Below, piece after piece: positions 23,642-34,063 of a stretch of DNA of 64,000 bases. The DNA lies in NCBI RefSeq assembly GCF_932276165.1, contig NC_063992.1, positions 382,001 to 446,000 of the forward strand, written 5' to 3'. The notes below the pieces were generated by a model. The model searched no databases and was not told where the DNA came from. It saw nothing but the letters and a program-made list of their open reading frames with translations. Origin of the DNA: Plutella xylostella. Taxonomy: Eukaryota > Arthropoda > Insecta > Lepidoptera > Plutellidae. A program made the position numbers and the translations under genes. The number at the start of each line of letters is the position of its first letter. Position 1 is the first letter of the stretch.

Positions 23642-23649
23642 GTCTAGGC

Positions 23650-24108
23650 GTTGTCTCCTTTTGTACTCGACTACGGCGAAGCGAAAAGGAGGGTTATAAT
23701 TTTGACCGTTATGTATATTGAGATCTATACGTATTTTTTGCAAGTATGACTAGTCCAATGCTACTCAGGTGGCAGATATAACGAAACTATGCTATTCTTC
23801 TGGAAAACCCCGGGCATATCTAGGAGGAAGCAATAAGGCACCAAGGCGCTATCTAACCGCCTAACCGCTAAACCTTCTAATCTGTGGCGCTATTCAGAAT
23901 AAGAGGAACTTAGAATAAGGAGACAAAGCTTCGTACATGGCTCTTTACTCTATGAAGAAGAATAAATTCGGGACTGTCACTGGAATAACCATCAACTAAC
24001 CTCACCAATGTCATTAATGTGAATATTTGTAAATTTTTACACAGATTTTGTGGTAGGACATCCTCGTGAGCGAATGTGTGTGCCATTGAGTGTGCTCGAG
24101 CCATGTGA
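23650..24108. other. Upstream region and leader of the protease homologue
   Basis: AT-rich at first, GC rising towards the gene. A TTTTTACACAG acceptor-like site at about 24035-24045 leaves room for an upstream non-coding exon. An ATGTGA start-stop pair (24103-24108) directly abuts the chosen start codon, and its TGA is in frame with the gene, closing the frame upstream. Confidence 0.5.
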
Positions 24109-25077
24109 ATGTGGGCTGTGGTGCTGTTGATGGCGCTGGCGTGGGCGGGCGGCGCGAGGGCGGGCGGCGACCGGCGCGTCATCACCACGCTGCGGCACAG
24201 CGCGCACCATGCCTCCCCGCGCGCCGCCGCCGCCGAGCCCGCGTCCGCCGGCCAGCTGCCCTACCTCGTGTCGCTCAAGGAGAAGACCTACAAGGTGGAC
24301 AACGACACGCTGTGGCAGAGCGTGTGCGGCGGCGTGATCCTGGCGGCGCGCCGCGTGCTCGCGCCCGCGCACTGCTTCGAGCAGAACAAGTTCTTCTTCG
24401 TGCGGCACCCGGACTACCTGCGCGTGGTGGCGGGCGACCCCCGCGCGGTGGCGCTGGCCCCCGACGCGGCGCCGGCGGAGAGCAGCCGCGCGCGCGCCGC
24501 CCGCCGCCTGCACGCGCGCCGCGCGCAGTGGCGCCGCCTCGCCGCCGTGGCGCTGCACCCGCACTACCACTTCCCGGCGCACGACCTGGCGCTGCTGGAC
24601 GTGGACAGCCCCTTCGTGTTCAACGAGTGGGTGGACTACATCGTGGCGGACCGCTGGGCGCAGGACTACCGGCGCTGCCTGGCGGCGGGCGCGGGCGCGG
24701 CGGAGGCGGTGGGCGGGGAGGGCGCGAGCCTGGTGGTGGCCAACGTGTCTGTGGCGTCGCGCTGGCGCTGCTCCATGCTGTGGGAGATGAACATGAACGA
24801 CTTCGTGTGCTCGGAGTCGGTGGTGGACGGCGCGGCGCTGCAGGCGGCCGGGGGCCCGCTGGTGTGCGAGGCGGGCGGCGCGGGGGGCGCGGGGGGCGGG
24901 GAGCTGGTGCTGGCGGGGCTGCTGGCGGGGCTGGCGTGCGACGGCTCGCCGCTGTTCACGCGCCTCTCCGCGCACGCCGACTTCATCGACGAGGACTCGC
25001 TGGACGCCGCCCCCCCGCACCCCGCGACCCTCCAGCTGCTCTTTGCGTTGCTGGTGCTCTTACAAATTGTCCAATAA
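24109..25077 (+). CDS. Secreted serine protease homologue (S1A fold, inactive)
   Basis: A 322-residue chymotrypsin-fold protein with a probable signal peptide (1-18, ending ARA). Landmarks: CGGVIL 73-78, APAHCF with catalytic His88, HDLALLDV with Asp159, Cys221/Cys234, AAGGPLVC 246-253, and GLACDGSPLFTRLS 274-287. The GDSGGP motif is replaced by QAAGGP, so Ser195 and Asp194 (chymotrypsin numbering) are both Ala; the usual Cys191 is also missing, leaving Cys277 likely unpaired, and no R-IVGG activation site is visible. It should therefore bind rather than cleave, as clip-less serine protease homologues do. NDT (65) and NVS (212) are glycosylation sequons. The C-terminus (about 305-322) is strongly hydrophobic, suggesting a GPI signal or membrane anchor. 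ATG 24109 is the first codon after an in-frame TGA. Very high GC, several shadow frames open, apparently intronless. Exact role unknown. Confidence 0.9.
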   Translation: MWAVVLLMALAWAGGARAGGDRRVITTLRHSAHHASPRAAAAEPASAGQLPYLVSLKEKTYKVDNDTLWQSVCGGVILAARRVLAPAHCFEQNKFFFVRHPDYLRVVAGDPRAVALAPDAAPAESSRARAARRLHARRAQWRRLAAVALHPHYHFPAHDLALLDVDSPFVFNEWVDYIVADRWAQDYRRCLAAGAGAAEAVGGEGASLVVANVSVASRWRCSMLWEMNMNDFVCSESVVDGAALQAAGGPLVCEAGGAGGAGGGELVLAGLLAGLACDGSPLFTRLSAHADFIDEDSLDAAPPHPATLQLLFALLVLLQIVQ

Positions 25078-25078
25078 A
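25073..25078 (+). terminator. AATAAA overlapping the stop codon
   Basis: The hexamer AATAAA spans the TAA stop of the protease homologue (CAA TAA ATT). If used, the 3' UTR would be only a few tens of bases. The next signal downstream has a better GT-rich context. Confidence 0.35.
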
Positions 25079-25201
25079 TTGTGTGGTTTTTGTAACATTT
25101 TGTTTCAATATAAAAAAAAACTGTATACATTAACCTTAACTATCTTATGCATTCGAATCGAAGGCTCGTGTAACTCGTGTTGTTTTTCCATACTATTTAT
25201 T

Positions 25202-25207
25202 AATAAA
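25202..25207 (+). terminator. Candidate poly(A) signal of the protease homologue
   Basis: AATAAA about 125 bases after the stop, followed about 20 bases on by a GT-rich block (GAGTGTGGTGTATTATG), the usual layout of a cleavage/polyadenylation site. Confidence 0.55.
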
Positions 25208-27230
25208 AGGCATGTGATGGTAATGACGAGTGTGGTGTATTATGCGGTGTACAGCAACAGTGGTAATGTCTGTTTGTATATATTATTCAGGTGCGAGCGG
25301 CCAACATCGGCGTCGCTAACATATTATTCATAAGGTAGATAGGTACTGGGCTGTTAAGGCTCACATACAGGTAATGCAGTTTATTTCATGTGCTTATCAA
25401 AGAGTCCCTCGACTTTTCTGGAATTTATCACAGCTTCCTCTCATAAATCGCCGTTTATATAACCTTTGCTGGCTCTCCTTTATGTCTGTAGAGGGATACA
25501 CACTTACGACATACCCAAACAACCAATCCAGTATTTTGTAAATTTCACAACTTCAGGCGTCGCCTTAAGTTGGCTTCTACTGAAGGCTTCGTCTTCCAGT
25601 AGGCGGTTAGTGACTATTAGTGGCTATTACGTGTCCGCGGGGGCCTGCGGGGGAGGTGCTGGGACGAGGGGGGAGGGGGGGTGCAGGTGTTGGGACTCAC
25701 GGGAGGGACACAGGACGGGTTGAAGTGACTACCAACAATATTTTGTTGACAGCAGTAAATTTTCCCTGACCCTTGACCATGGTGACCAACAGCAGCGGCT
25801 CATTTTATTGTGATCAATCCATTTCCTAGTAGGTGATAAGTTTGTCCAAATGTGCCCACAAAAGAAAGGGTATTTAGTGCATACTATTGGTTTACAGAGT
25901 GCTTTGGAGAGGCTTGAGGCTCAGATGCACCGATTGTTTTATATCAATTTAAGTAAACCTATCAAGAGGCCGACAAAATCACAATATTCCTTGTGAATTA
26001 AATTTTCGGAAATAAGGGGCCAACTCCACAGGCGAGGAAATCGCGACGAGTTGAGTTGTCGAGGCACTTTCTATAAATAGTAGGTATATAGAAATGCGTG
26101 GCATGACCATACTATCTTACAAATAGAGACGGTCCCTAAGGGTTAGGTGAAGATGGCCATCAGGACACTTCTCCCCCTCGGCTGGTCTGCTACAAGTTCC
26201 GGGTATTGTATAAAATATTGTGATGCCGTCGCGCGGCATTACGTCGCCGCTGCAATATTCAGCGAGTAATGGCCGCCGCCGTGTGTCCACTGCGCACTGG
26301 TACCGAGCCCCTCCCCTGAAGGGGGTGTAGAGGGAATTAACCACGGTATTAAATGTTGCATAATTATGTAAGATATCGGTAAAGTGCTTGCAGCCTTGTT
26401 GTTTTGTGGTTGGTAAAATTAAGTGCATGTTCAGTTTACCCTGAATCAATGTTTCGGAGTTGCTGCGCTAACGACCATTCTACTCAATCACTTGTTCGTT
26501 CGTTTTTTGTCAAAATAGATTAATATTATATAAAATATATCTAATCTTGGGACTTCGTTCGTGCGTCAATAAAATGTTTATAATAATTTCTGCTCCTTGA
26601 ACCTTCTGCAGATTGACTGGTAGAGAATAATTTTAGCATTAAGTCCAAATGATTGTCCGTCCATATACTCCTTGTAAATTGTGCAATAATGAATAAATAA
26701 TGATTGTGCACGACTGACGTGCGTGATATTTAAATGTATAAACGTAGGTGCTGTAGATAAACATAGATTTTATTTATTGTGAACTCAGCATGAAGTAGAC
26801 AATACTATCTCGTGGAGTTTTGTCAAAACATAGTATCAGGGTAATAAAAATAAACGATAAAAGTCTGGATTTTCGTGCAGGTATTGATTAGATAAGATAG
26901 TCTATATTTGCTTATGTCGTGTTGTACAACACGATTCTATTTTATCCTCTTATACTTATACTTATACTTATAAATAAATATTAGATCAAGTTCAGTCCAG
27001 TCAGTAAGTATACCTAGAGATACTCGAATGCGTGTGTGTACATTCGTAGGTATTAGACGTAACAGTCTGCTACAATTTGTTAGATAAACACAGATATATA
27101 AATATAAATAGATTTACGAATGAACAGTTAAAATTTTCATATAAATTTCATGACTGTTACAATACAACTGCCACCGTGAGCGTTGCTTCATAGACCCGTC
27201 ACAAGGAGAACCAAATAAATGAGTACCTAA
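25208..27230. other. Gene-free stretch with a G-run patch
   Basis: No gene recognised. Bases 25638-25682 contain four or more runs of three to seven Gs within 45 bases. The 110-codon minus-strand frame at 26117-26449 lies in a GC-richer patch and matches nothing I know. Confidence 0.6.
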
Positions 27231-27487
27231 CTTAGATTTAGAATATACGAACTAGATGGAGAATCTGCGCATAAAAACTAATCTACTCAACAAAATAACA
27301 CCCCATTTCCACCACCGAAATCGTATTTTGAATTAGTTTGCTTAGAAGATTTGTGACCTTATTCATTGGCACAATGCTTCTCATTAGGAAAAACTTAAAA
27401 CGGTTTGACAGTAAACAAAAAGCGTTCAGTTTTTTGTTATGTTCTTTAATGTAACACACCATCATGTTCGTATATTGTTAATCTAAG
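27231..27487 (+). mobile_element. TIR element family B, copy 2
   Basis: 257 bp from CTTAGATTTAGAATATACG to TATATTGTTAATCTAAG-type right end, same orientation as copy 1 at 18969-19243. Shares ACTAGATGGAGA, TTTGAATTAGTT.G.TTAGAAG and TTTGACAG.AAACAAAA words; the hairpin in copy 1 is only vestigial here. Non-coding. Confidence 0.72.
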
Positions 27488-29949
27488 ATACTTGCCTAAG
27501 TACGGTACATGTAAGTTAGATGTAAGTCACCCGACCGTGAGCGCGTCAGCCCGGCCCGAGGCGGCTGTATCGCGCAGCATCGCGTCAGTATCGCGGCTAC
27601 ATCTCCATTATCGCGCCGACATCTTGTCTTACGTTTTGACACTTGACCCAGGGTGACCACGGGGTAGGGTACTGAGTACTTACTGACTGGTGTTAACCAG
27701 TATAAGATTATGTGTTGTGGTTACGCCATGTGCCTTCTTCCTAGTTCGTACGCTCAGTATGTATTGGCAATGTAAGTTGTTTATGAAACACAAACATTTT
27801 GGTTTGATGGTAAAGTACTACCAAATCAAATCAAATCAAATACTATGTAATTGACCCACATGGCAATCTGGTTACGTGGAGTGTGTACGTAGTTACGTAC
27901 ACACAATAACAGCATCTATGAACAAAGCCTAACGTTGTCCTGAAACCTCCAAACAGATGCTCCCCCTACCCGTGACCTCTGGCGCGGCATCGCCCAAAGA
28001 CCTAAACTCCCGTCTCAGCGGGTAACCACAAATAAAGTAAAACACGCCACACTCTCCCTATCACAATGTTGTAAGAGCTCTATTTGCGCGTCAAACAGCG
28101 TCAGTCGGCTGTCAGTGTCAGTGGATCTGACAGTTCACGCGCCTGCGCGCTACCGGCCACGGGTAGCCTCGGTCACGTTCGATTCGAATGATAATGTACC
28201 TACCTACCTGTGTAGGTACTTCAGTAAATATTACGATTCACGATTTCAATTCATTATTAACGATAAAAGAATAGGTATATGGCTACATAACCTACAATCT
28301 ACATTACCTGTAGAAGCAGAACCAAATGGTTCACGGTTAAACTACAATTAAAATAAATACTGAGCTGAAATTACTTTGCCAATAGCAGAATTTTTCTATT
28401 CAATTAAAAATATAGGACACAGTAGGTAAGTATATTTTATGCTGACTGTACGCAAACAAAAGCAAAGTGAATTCACTAGAGTGACCAGTAGGAAACGCTA
28501 TTGTTGCCCATGTAAATGTAATAACACTGATATCTGCTTGTCATTGTGTAATTAAATAAGAGCTTTCTTTCTTCCGTGTGTGGAAAAGCGAATGAAATGG
28601 GCGCTAGAACATTCTACTGACTTATATTATTACTTGTTTGTCTAACCGTCCACTATGTTAGCTCAATCAAATGGATTGCGGGATTTGTGTAACGTTTGAA
28701 TTGTAATGAAAAGAGTCATACAGTATTCAAATGCTTACATGCACTTTCAAAAAGCGATCATTAAAATAAAACGACGCAGCTTTTACAGTTCCTATCTCTT
28801 GATGATATCAAACACGTCGCAAACAAGTTGTTTGAAATCGCATCGAAATCGAAATCAAACCGCCTTATTTTCCAGTCTGTAACATAATATTTATTATAGA
28901 ATATTCGTACATTAGGCCCGGGACAATGGCCGAACGTTATCGTCCTGCATCGGTTGTTTCGTCAACAAAAGCCGAAAGCCGAAAACTAGCAAATATCGTT
29001 ATAATAAAGCGATCAGATTTCTCGATGTTATGAATAAAGATGTTATCTGTGTGGGGTGACCAAATAATAGGCTAATCCTATTTTGTGTTTGGAAGTAATG
29101 TTCGTAGTTTTTGTGTGAAATGTTTGGTTCTCGGGTGTCGGGGCTTCCTTCCTGCTGCGGCGAGATGCCAATTTGTTCCTATCTCGTGTTCCACGGCGAC
29201 CCCGGGCGGCGCGGCGCGGCGGCGGCGGCGGCGGCAGCGGCCTCGTTAGCCGGTGTCGAGTTATACGATTGTTAGTGAAAATACTACTTCGGTTTGCTGA
29301 CTGTTAAACTCGTGTATGAAACTCGCAAAAACGATGTAACGATAAATACGAAATTCGAAAGAACACATAAAATGTACCGAATTACTATTTAAGCCCAAGC
29401 AAATAGACCCTAGTATACTCGTTAACAAACTAGCCCGTGGCTTTTGAGTGGAGACCAAACTTAATTTTTCATATTATTAGTGCGATGGATTAAGTAAATC
29501 GCAATATATACTTAAATACTACTTCAGGAGATATGAAAGGTAAGAAAAGGCTGGAACACATCGTCCTATTGATTTTTATACAAAATGACTAGATATAGGT
29601 ACATAGTTCCTTATGTACTACGAGTAACCTAATAATAAAGCACTTAATAAAATAGACAAACGTATTGCACAATGGAAGGGCACATAATGGGCAATCTCAC
29701 GCCAATAAGTTGCACAAAGCTGTGAGATAGCATCTAAAAAGCTAATAAAAGACGGTTCAGCTCAGTTTAGTGAAAACTAATATGTTTGTAGATGTGTATC
29801 TGTTGTATTGTCGCTACTGTGCTGCAGAAGGTGTCGGGTTGCACTATTCAAACATTCACACTAAACCAGCGGCGCAACGACAGACACAACGATTGCAGTG
29901 AGGCAAAAGACCAGATATTTTAGGATATTTGTGAATAAAAATAATATGT
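27488..29949. other. Gene-free stretch with GC-rich patches
   Basis: No gene. At 27565-27625 the word ATCGCG occurs four times within about 60 bases. Bases 28080-28165 repeat GTCAG words. A (CGG)n tract lies near 29.2 kb. Remaining DNA is AT-rich. Confidence 0.6.
29203..29240. repeat. (CGG)n microsatellite
   Basis: GCGGCGCGGCGCGG followed by about seven GGC triplets in a 70-base GC-rich patch. No associated reading frame. Confidence 0.85.
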
Positions 29950-30195
29950 GGGAACATCTCACTCACGGCTATCCGGCTTCAAGCTAAGAGCCTGTAATAT
30001 TGGTGTCAAACAGCTGATATACCTACACAGATGCATATTAGACAGATACATTATATAGATATATTATAGTAACACCCAAGACCCGAGTGCAAATATCTGT
30101 CTTTACACAAACTTCTGCCCGGGCCAGGATCGAACCCGGTACCTTCAGCTTAGCAGTCATAGTCACTATAACCACTACACGATTCGGTCGTCTTA
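29950..30195 (-). mobile_element. tRNA-derived SINE, minus strand
   Basis: On the minus strand the head reads GTGTAGTGGTTATAGTGACT (A box) and GGGTTCGATCCTGG (B box), followed by AAAGACAGATATTTGCACTC and GGGTCTTGGGTGTTAC, a SINE body I recognise from lepidopteran genomes. The body continues to about GAGATGTTCCC near 29950. No tRNA acceptor pairing. Target duplication not identified. Confidence 0.75.
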
Positions 30196-32219
30196 TAAGT
30201 GTTCTCTCTGTAAACTTTGCCAGGATAGGATCCTGTGCGTAGAAGGAAGTTTGGTAGGCGTCGTCTGGTATTATTATATCGTCTAATAAAGTATATTGTA
30301 CCGGTTGTACCTATCATGTGAGTAGAAAAATGTACAGCAAAGAGCCGATGGCTCACTTGCGAGTCACCTAGGACTACCCCTTCGGGAATGACAGTCACGA
30401 GCACTGGTAGTGCTGAATACACCTGCGGTACATTACCTAATCAGATTAGCATAAATCGGCTGTTTTTGTACTATTTAAAGATTGCGAAGTTTCATGCTTA
30501 CATTGCATATTTTTGCTAAAGATATGCAAAGATACCGATAAGGATTAACTAACATTATCTGAAGTAATATCACTGCACTATCTATTGATAAGTTTAATCA
30601 AAGCAAAATTGTATGAATTATCTTGTGTGTTTTCATTTGTTGCTGGATAAATCAAACGGATAATAATATAAGCCGATGTAAAGATACGAAAACAATTTGG
30701 TTATCATACTGAAAACATTTAAATTCAGAATGCTTATGCTATTAGAGATTACTACTGATTAGAAATTATTATTATTATTCAGTCTGGCTTTGGGAATTTG
30801 TCAAATCATGCTTATTTTTAATTTTATATTTTTTCAGTAAGAAGTAATTCATTTGCTACAATGAATGAATGTTACGTACAATATAGTGATAAGGGAAGCT
30901 CATTACTTTGTAGTACTTAGCGAATATTTATAAGTACCTAGTCTAAGAAAGGCTGATCAAAGGTTCTAATGATATTCACTTAAAACAAGCTCCCATAATT
31001 TTTCAGCAGCATCAAAAACGCTTAAAGCCTTTAGTTCGCCTGTTCAGTATCAAGTTACACTTAAGTGACGCTTTTAAACTTAATCGTTCTCTAACGATGC
31101 GTGGAAATTATCTGCATCTTCATCTGTGACAAACAGACCGACGGATTCTTTATTGCTCTAGTTTTTTTACTTCTATTTATTGCATTTAAGTACCGACATT
31201 TAAGAGTAACTTATCTTGCGGAAAACGACCTCGCAAAAAAATGCCGTACTGACAATCTTTAAACATACCGAGAAGAAACTTAAGTAAGTTTATAATATTG
31301 ATGACGAAATATACATTAAGTAAGCTCGATAACAGTACAGGGACTCACAAACTCATCGGAAACCTCACAAACATGGCGTAAACTATAAACTTAACTGACA
31401 CTACTGAGAGTGAACAACAAGATGAGATCCAATTAGAGAGCCGGGAGCCGTCGTCATCATCATCATCATCATCGCGGTAAGCAGGTGATTTCCACACAAA
31501 TAGGCCTCTCCAGTCGGATCCAATTCCATAAAAATACTTCTCTCACAATAACAGTGAGGGCACGGAGCAGCGAGCGGAGCGGTACATATCCTGCCGCTTC
31601 GTGCCGCTTAGAAGTGTTATTTTTCAAATGACTGGAATGTTATGTATTGTATATCAACAGGCACGGGGTATACGATACAATAGCTTGGTTGAATTACAGG
31701 CAAAAAAAAATATCCTCGTAAGTATACAAATCGATTTGATATCTTATCACATACAATTATTCCTACTCTGTCTAAAAAAAAACATTACTTAGCGCTTTAC
31801 TGTGTGTCACCCCGCAAGGAGGGTCACACGAAAATGTCGAGATATATGCTATGGCATCGCTACATCGCTAGTCGCTTGCTCTCGTGGCAGTGAGTGAGAC
31901 GTTTAGTTAATGAAGTGAGCGGCAGCGGCCCGCGGTATCGGTGGAACTGTAATATTTATAATATTATAATATTAATGTGGAGCTATTAGCGGCGGGACAT
32001 TAGCTACCAGCGCCGGGGACCTTATTGAAAACGATTAAAAGTTCTCGATGTACTGTGTGGCGGTGTGTCCAACATTATCATACAAAACGATTACTTTATT
32101 CTTTGCGTGTCGGTGACAAATGCTAGAACGGAACTAGGGGATGTCACCATGATGGAAGAATGAGCAAATCTGGGATAGTGTTAGTTGTAGACTACCTGCT
32201 ACCTGTACACCAAATGCCT
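30196..32219. other. Gene-free AT-rich stretch
   Basis: No gene. A perfect (CAT)n run of about seven units lies at 31453-31474, followed by ATAGGCCTCTCCAGTC, which may be a decayed (CAT)-tailed retroelement end. Confidence 0.6.
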
Positions 32220-32415
32220 CCTGTACGAGTCGCCTTCTTCTTCCTAGCCTTGTCCTTATTTAGAGTCGGCTTTGTGCGTCATGTCACGCCATTTTACCCT
32301 ATCCTCTGTCATATCCTCATTCACTCCACACTCTCTCATATCTTCTTTCTCATGCCTTCTGTACGAGTATCTACTATCATCCACTTACAACGTGTCAGCA
32401 GGAGCATGTCTATCC
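32220..32415. repeat. Dispersed lepidopteran repeat fragment
   Basis: The run TTCTTCTTCCTAGCCTTGTC, GAGTCGGCTTTG, GCGTCATGTCACGCC, TATCCTCTGTCATATCCTC and ATTCACTCCACAC is one I know as an abundant lepidopteran repeat, probably a retroelement 3' end. The two overlapping plus-strand frames (32160-32469) are by-products. Orientation and family uncertain. Confidence 0.55.
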
Positions 32416-33241
32416 CATAGAAGTAATAAACTAACTATCAACTATCAGGTCTATCCATATCCAAGCTAAGCAAATAAGCTTTGTACAAGTAAAATATCAC
32501 CATATTGTGGTACTTTATTTGCATAGCATCACTCAAGTGTTAGCGTATATCGCAATCCTATTAGCTTAGCTGTAGGTTCAGCTCAGGTGTGGTGGATAAG
32601 CTGACTTTTTGCAGGTGCAAGATATGAAGATAATATGAGATGTCAAATGAAGTTGTCAGTGGTCACTCGCGATGTCTCTACTATAATTATTAACACCTAA
32701 TGCCTATCAAAAGTATCAAAAGCTTGCAATGCAATACATCTGCTGTTAGATACAGGGAGAAGGATTCGAAAACATTTCACAATTAAGTATATATGATGTA
32801 CGTACATAAAGACGCATACTTATTGCGTAAAGGCTAGAAGAACAAAAAATACGTATTTTCTTAATATAGTTTTATTTATAACGTCATCGTCATAAAGCCA
32901 CGGACCCTGTGTCGGCCGGTATCGGCGCATTAGTTGGTTGTTGCCCAACAACACCGTATTTACGATACAGTTCTGTTAATGAACTGTTAATACGAGATTC
33001 ATGCAAATTGTTACACTCTGTCGGAGCTGCCGACTTTACTGATACGATGCTACGAGACAGCGTCAAGTAATTACTGCCTGTAATACAATGTTTTAGAGTA
33101 TTCATTAGAGTAAATTTGCATAACCAGTTGATTCTGTTCTCTCGCCGCGTAGAGGTGATACCAGAGGGCCAAGTGCGAGTTTTCTGACCAATTGATCGAA
33201 AAGTTAACTAAGTATGGAGCTGGGCCCATCCAGCCACTAGG
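32416..33241. other. Gene-free AT-rich stretch
   Basis: Nothing recognised. Confidence 0.6.
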
Positions 33242-34063
33242 TAGGGTAACGTAACGTACCTTGGGACGCTTGTACCTCGGGACATTGATTGTATTTTAAA
33301 AACCGGCTAAATAAACACATTAAAATTCTACCCTAGGTATAGTATTTTACTCGCTTGGCAAAACTAGTGAGTCTCGTGATCATACCAGCATCGAGTGTGT
33401 GTTGAAGACAATATGAAGTTTTTTGGAGTCAAAAGTAGCTTTTGTATAGTTTTTTGTGTTGCTTTATCTCATTGAGGCATGCTCAAAATAAAGACATGGA
33501 TGTCACGTGTAACTTTTCAGTTATTTAATTTTATGACATGGCAATTATCTGAAAGATTCCTATTAATTAAAAATAAAGATATTAAAATTTTGGTTAAATA
33601 TTGCTTTTTTGTACCTTAGGACACGATTAAATTTGTACCTTGGGACACTGTTTCCTATGGCTTTGTACTATGGAAAATGCAAACATCTAAATAACGCCTT
33701 ATATCTCTGTTCTTATTAGTGCCAGAGTGAAACTAGACAGAAGAAAGATGCAGTAAATCAATAAGAACAGAGATATAAAGCGTTATTTAGAAGTTTGCAT
33801 TTTCCATAGTACAAAGCTATAGGAAACAGTGTCCCAAGGTACAAACGTGTAACGTACCTTGGGTCAAAACAAGCCTTTTTACTTTTATCTTAATTTAATA
33901 AAATCTGGCCACACTAAAGCTTTAGCACAAATACTAGTGATAATAGATTATATATCCTACCGAATAAAGAAAATTTCACATTAATATCTTAGTTGTACGC
34001 TGCGATAGCTTCATTCAAAGTTGGGGTAGTCGAAAATGTCCCTAGGTACGTTACGTTACCCTA
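33242..34063. mobile_element. 822-bp element with TA-flanked TIRs and a nested 83-bp inverted repeat
   Basis: Outer termini GGGTAACGTAACGTACCT... and its inverse match at 23 of 24 positions, flanked by TA on both sides (33242-33243, 34062-34063), as in Tc1/mariner-type elements. Inside lies a second inverted repeat: arms 33635-33717 and 33760-33842, 80 of 83 positions identical, with a 42-base loop. The 12-mer GTACCTTGGGAC or close variants occurs at least six times, at outer ends, inner-arm ends and in between, as expected of transposase-binding repeats. No coding frame. Confidence 0.78.

Noticed and set aside
24090..25133. 347-codon plus-strand and 327-codon minus-strand frames over the protease homologue
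   Set aside because: They are repetitive Arg/Gly/Ala translations of the same GC-rich DNA; the trypsin-fold landmarks occur only in the frame starting 24109.
26117..26449. 110-codon minus-strand frame in a GC-richer patch
   Set aside because: Cys and Arg scattered without motif; could be a decayed repeat; nothing supports a gene.
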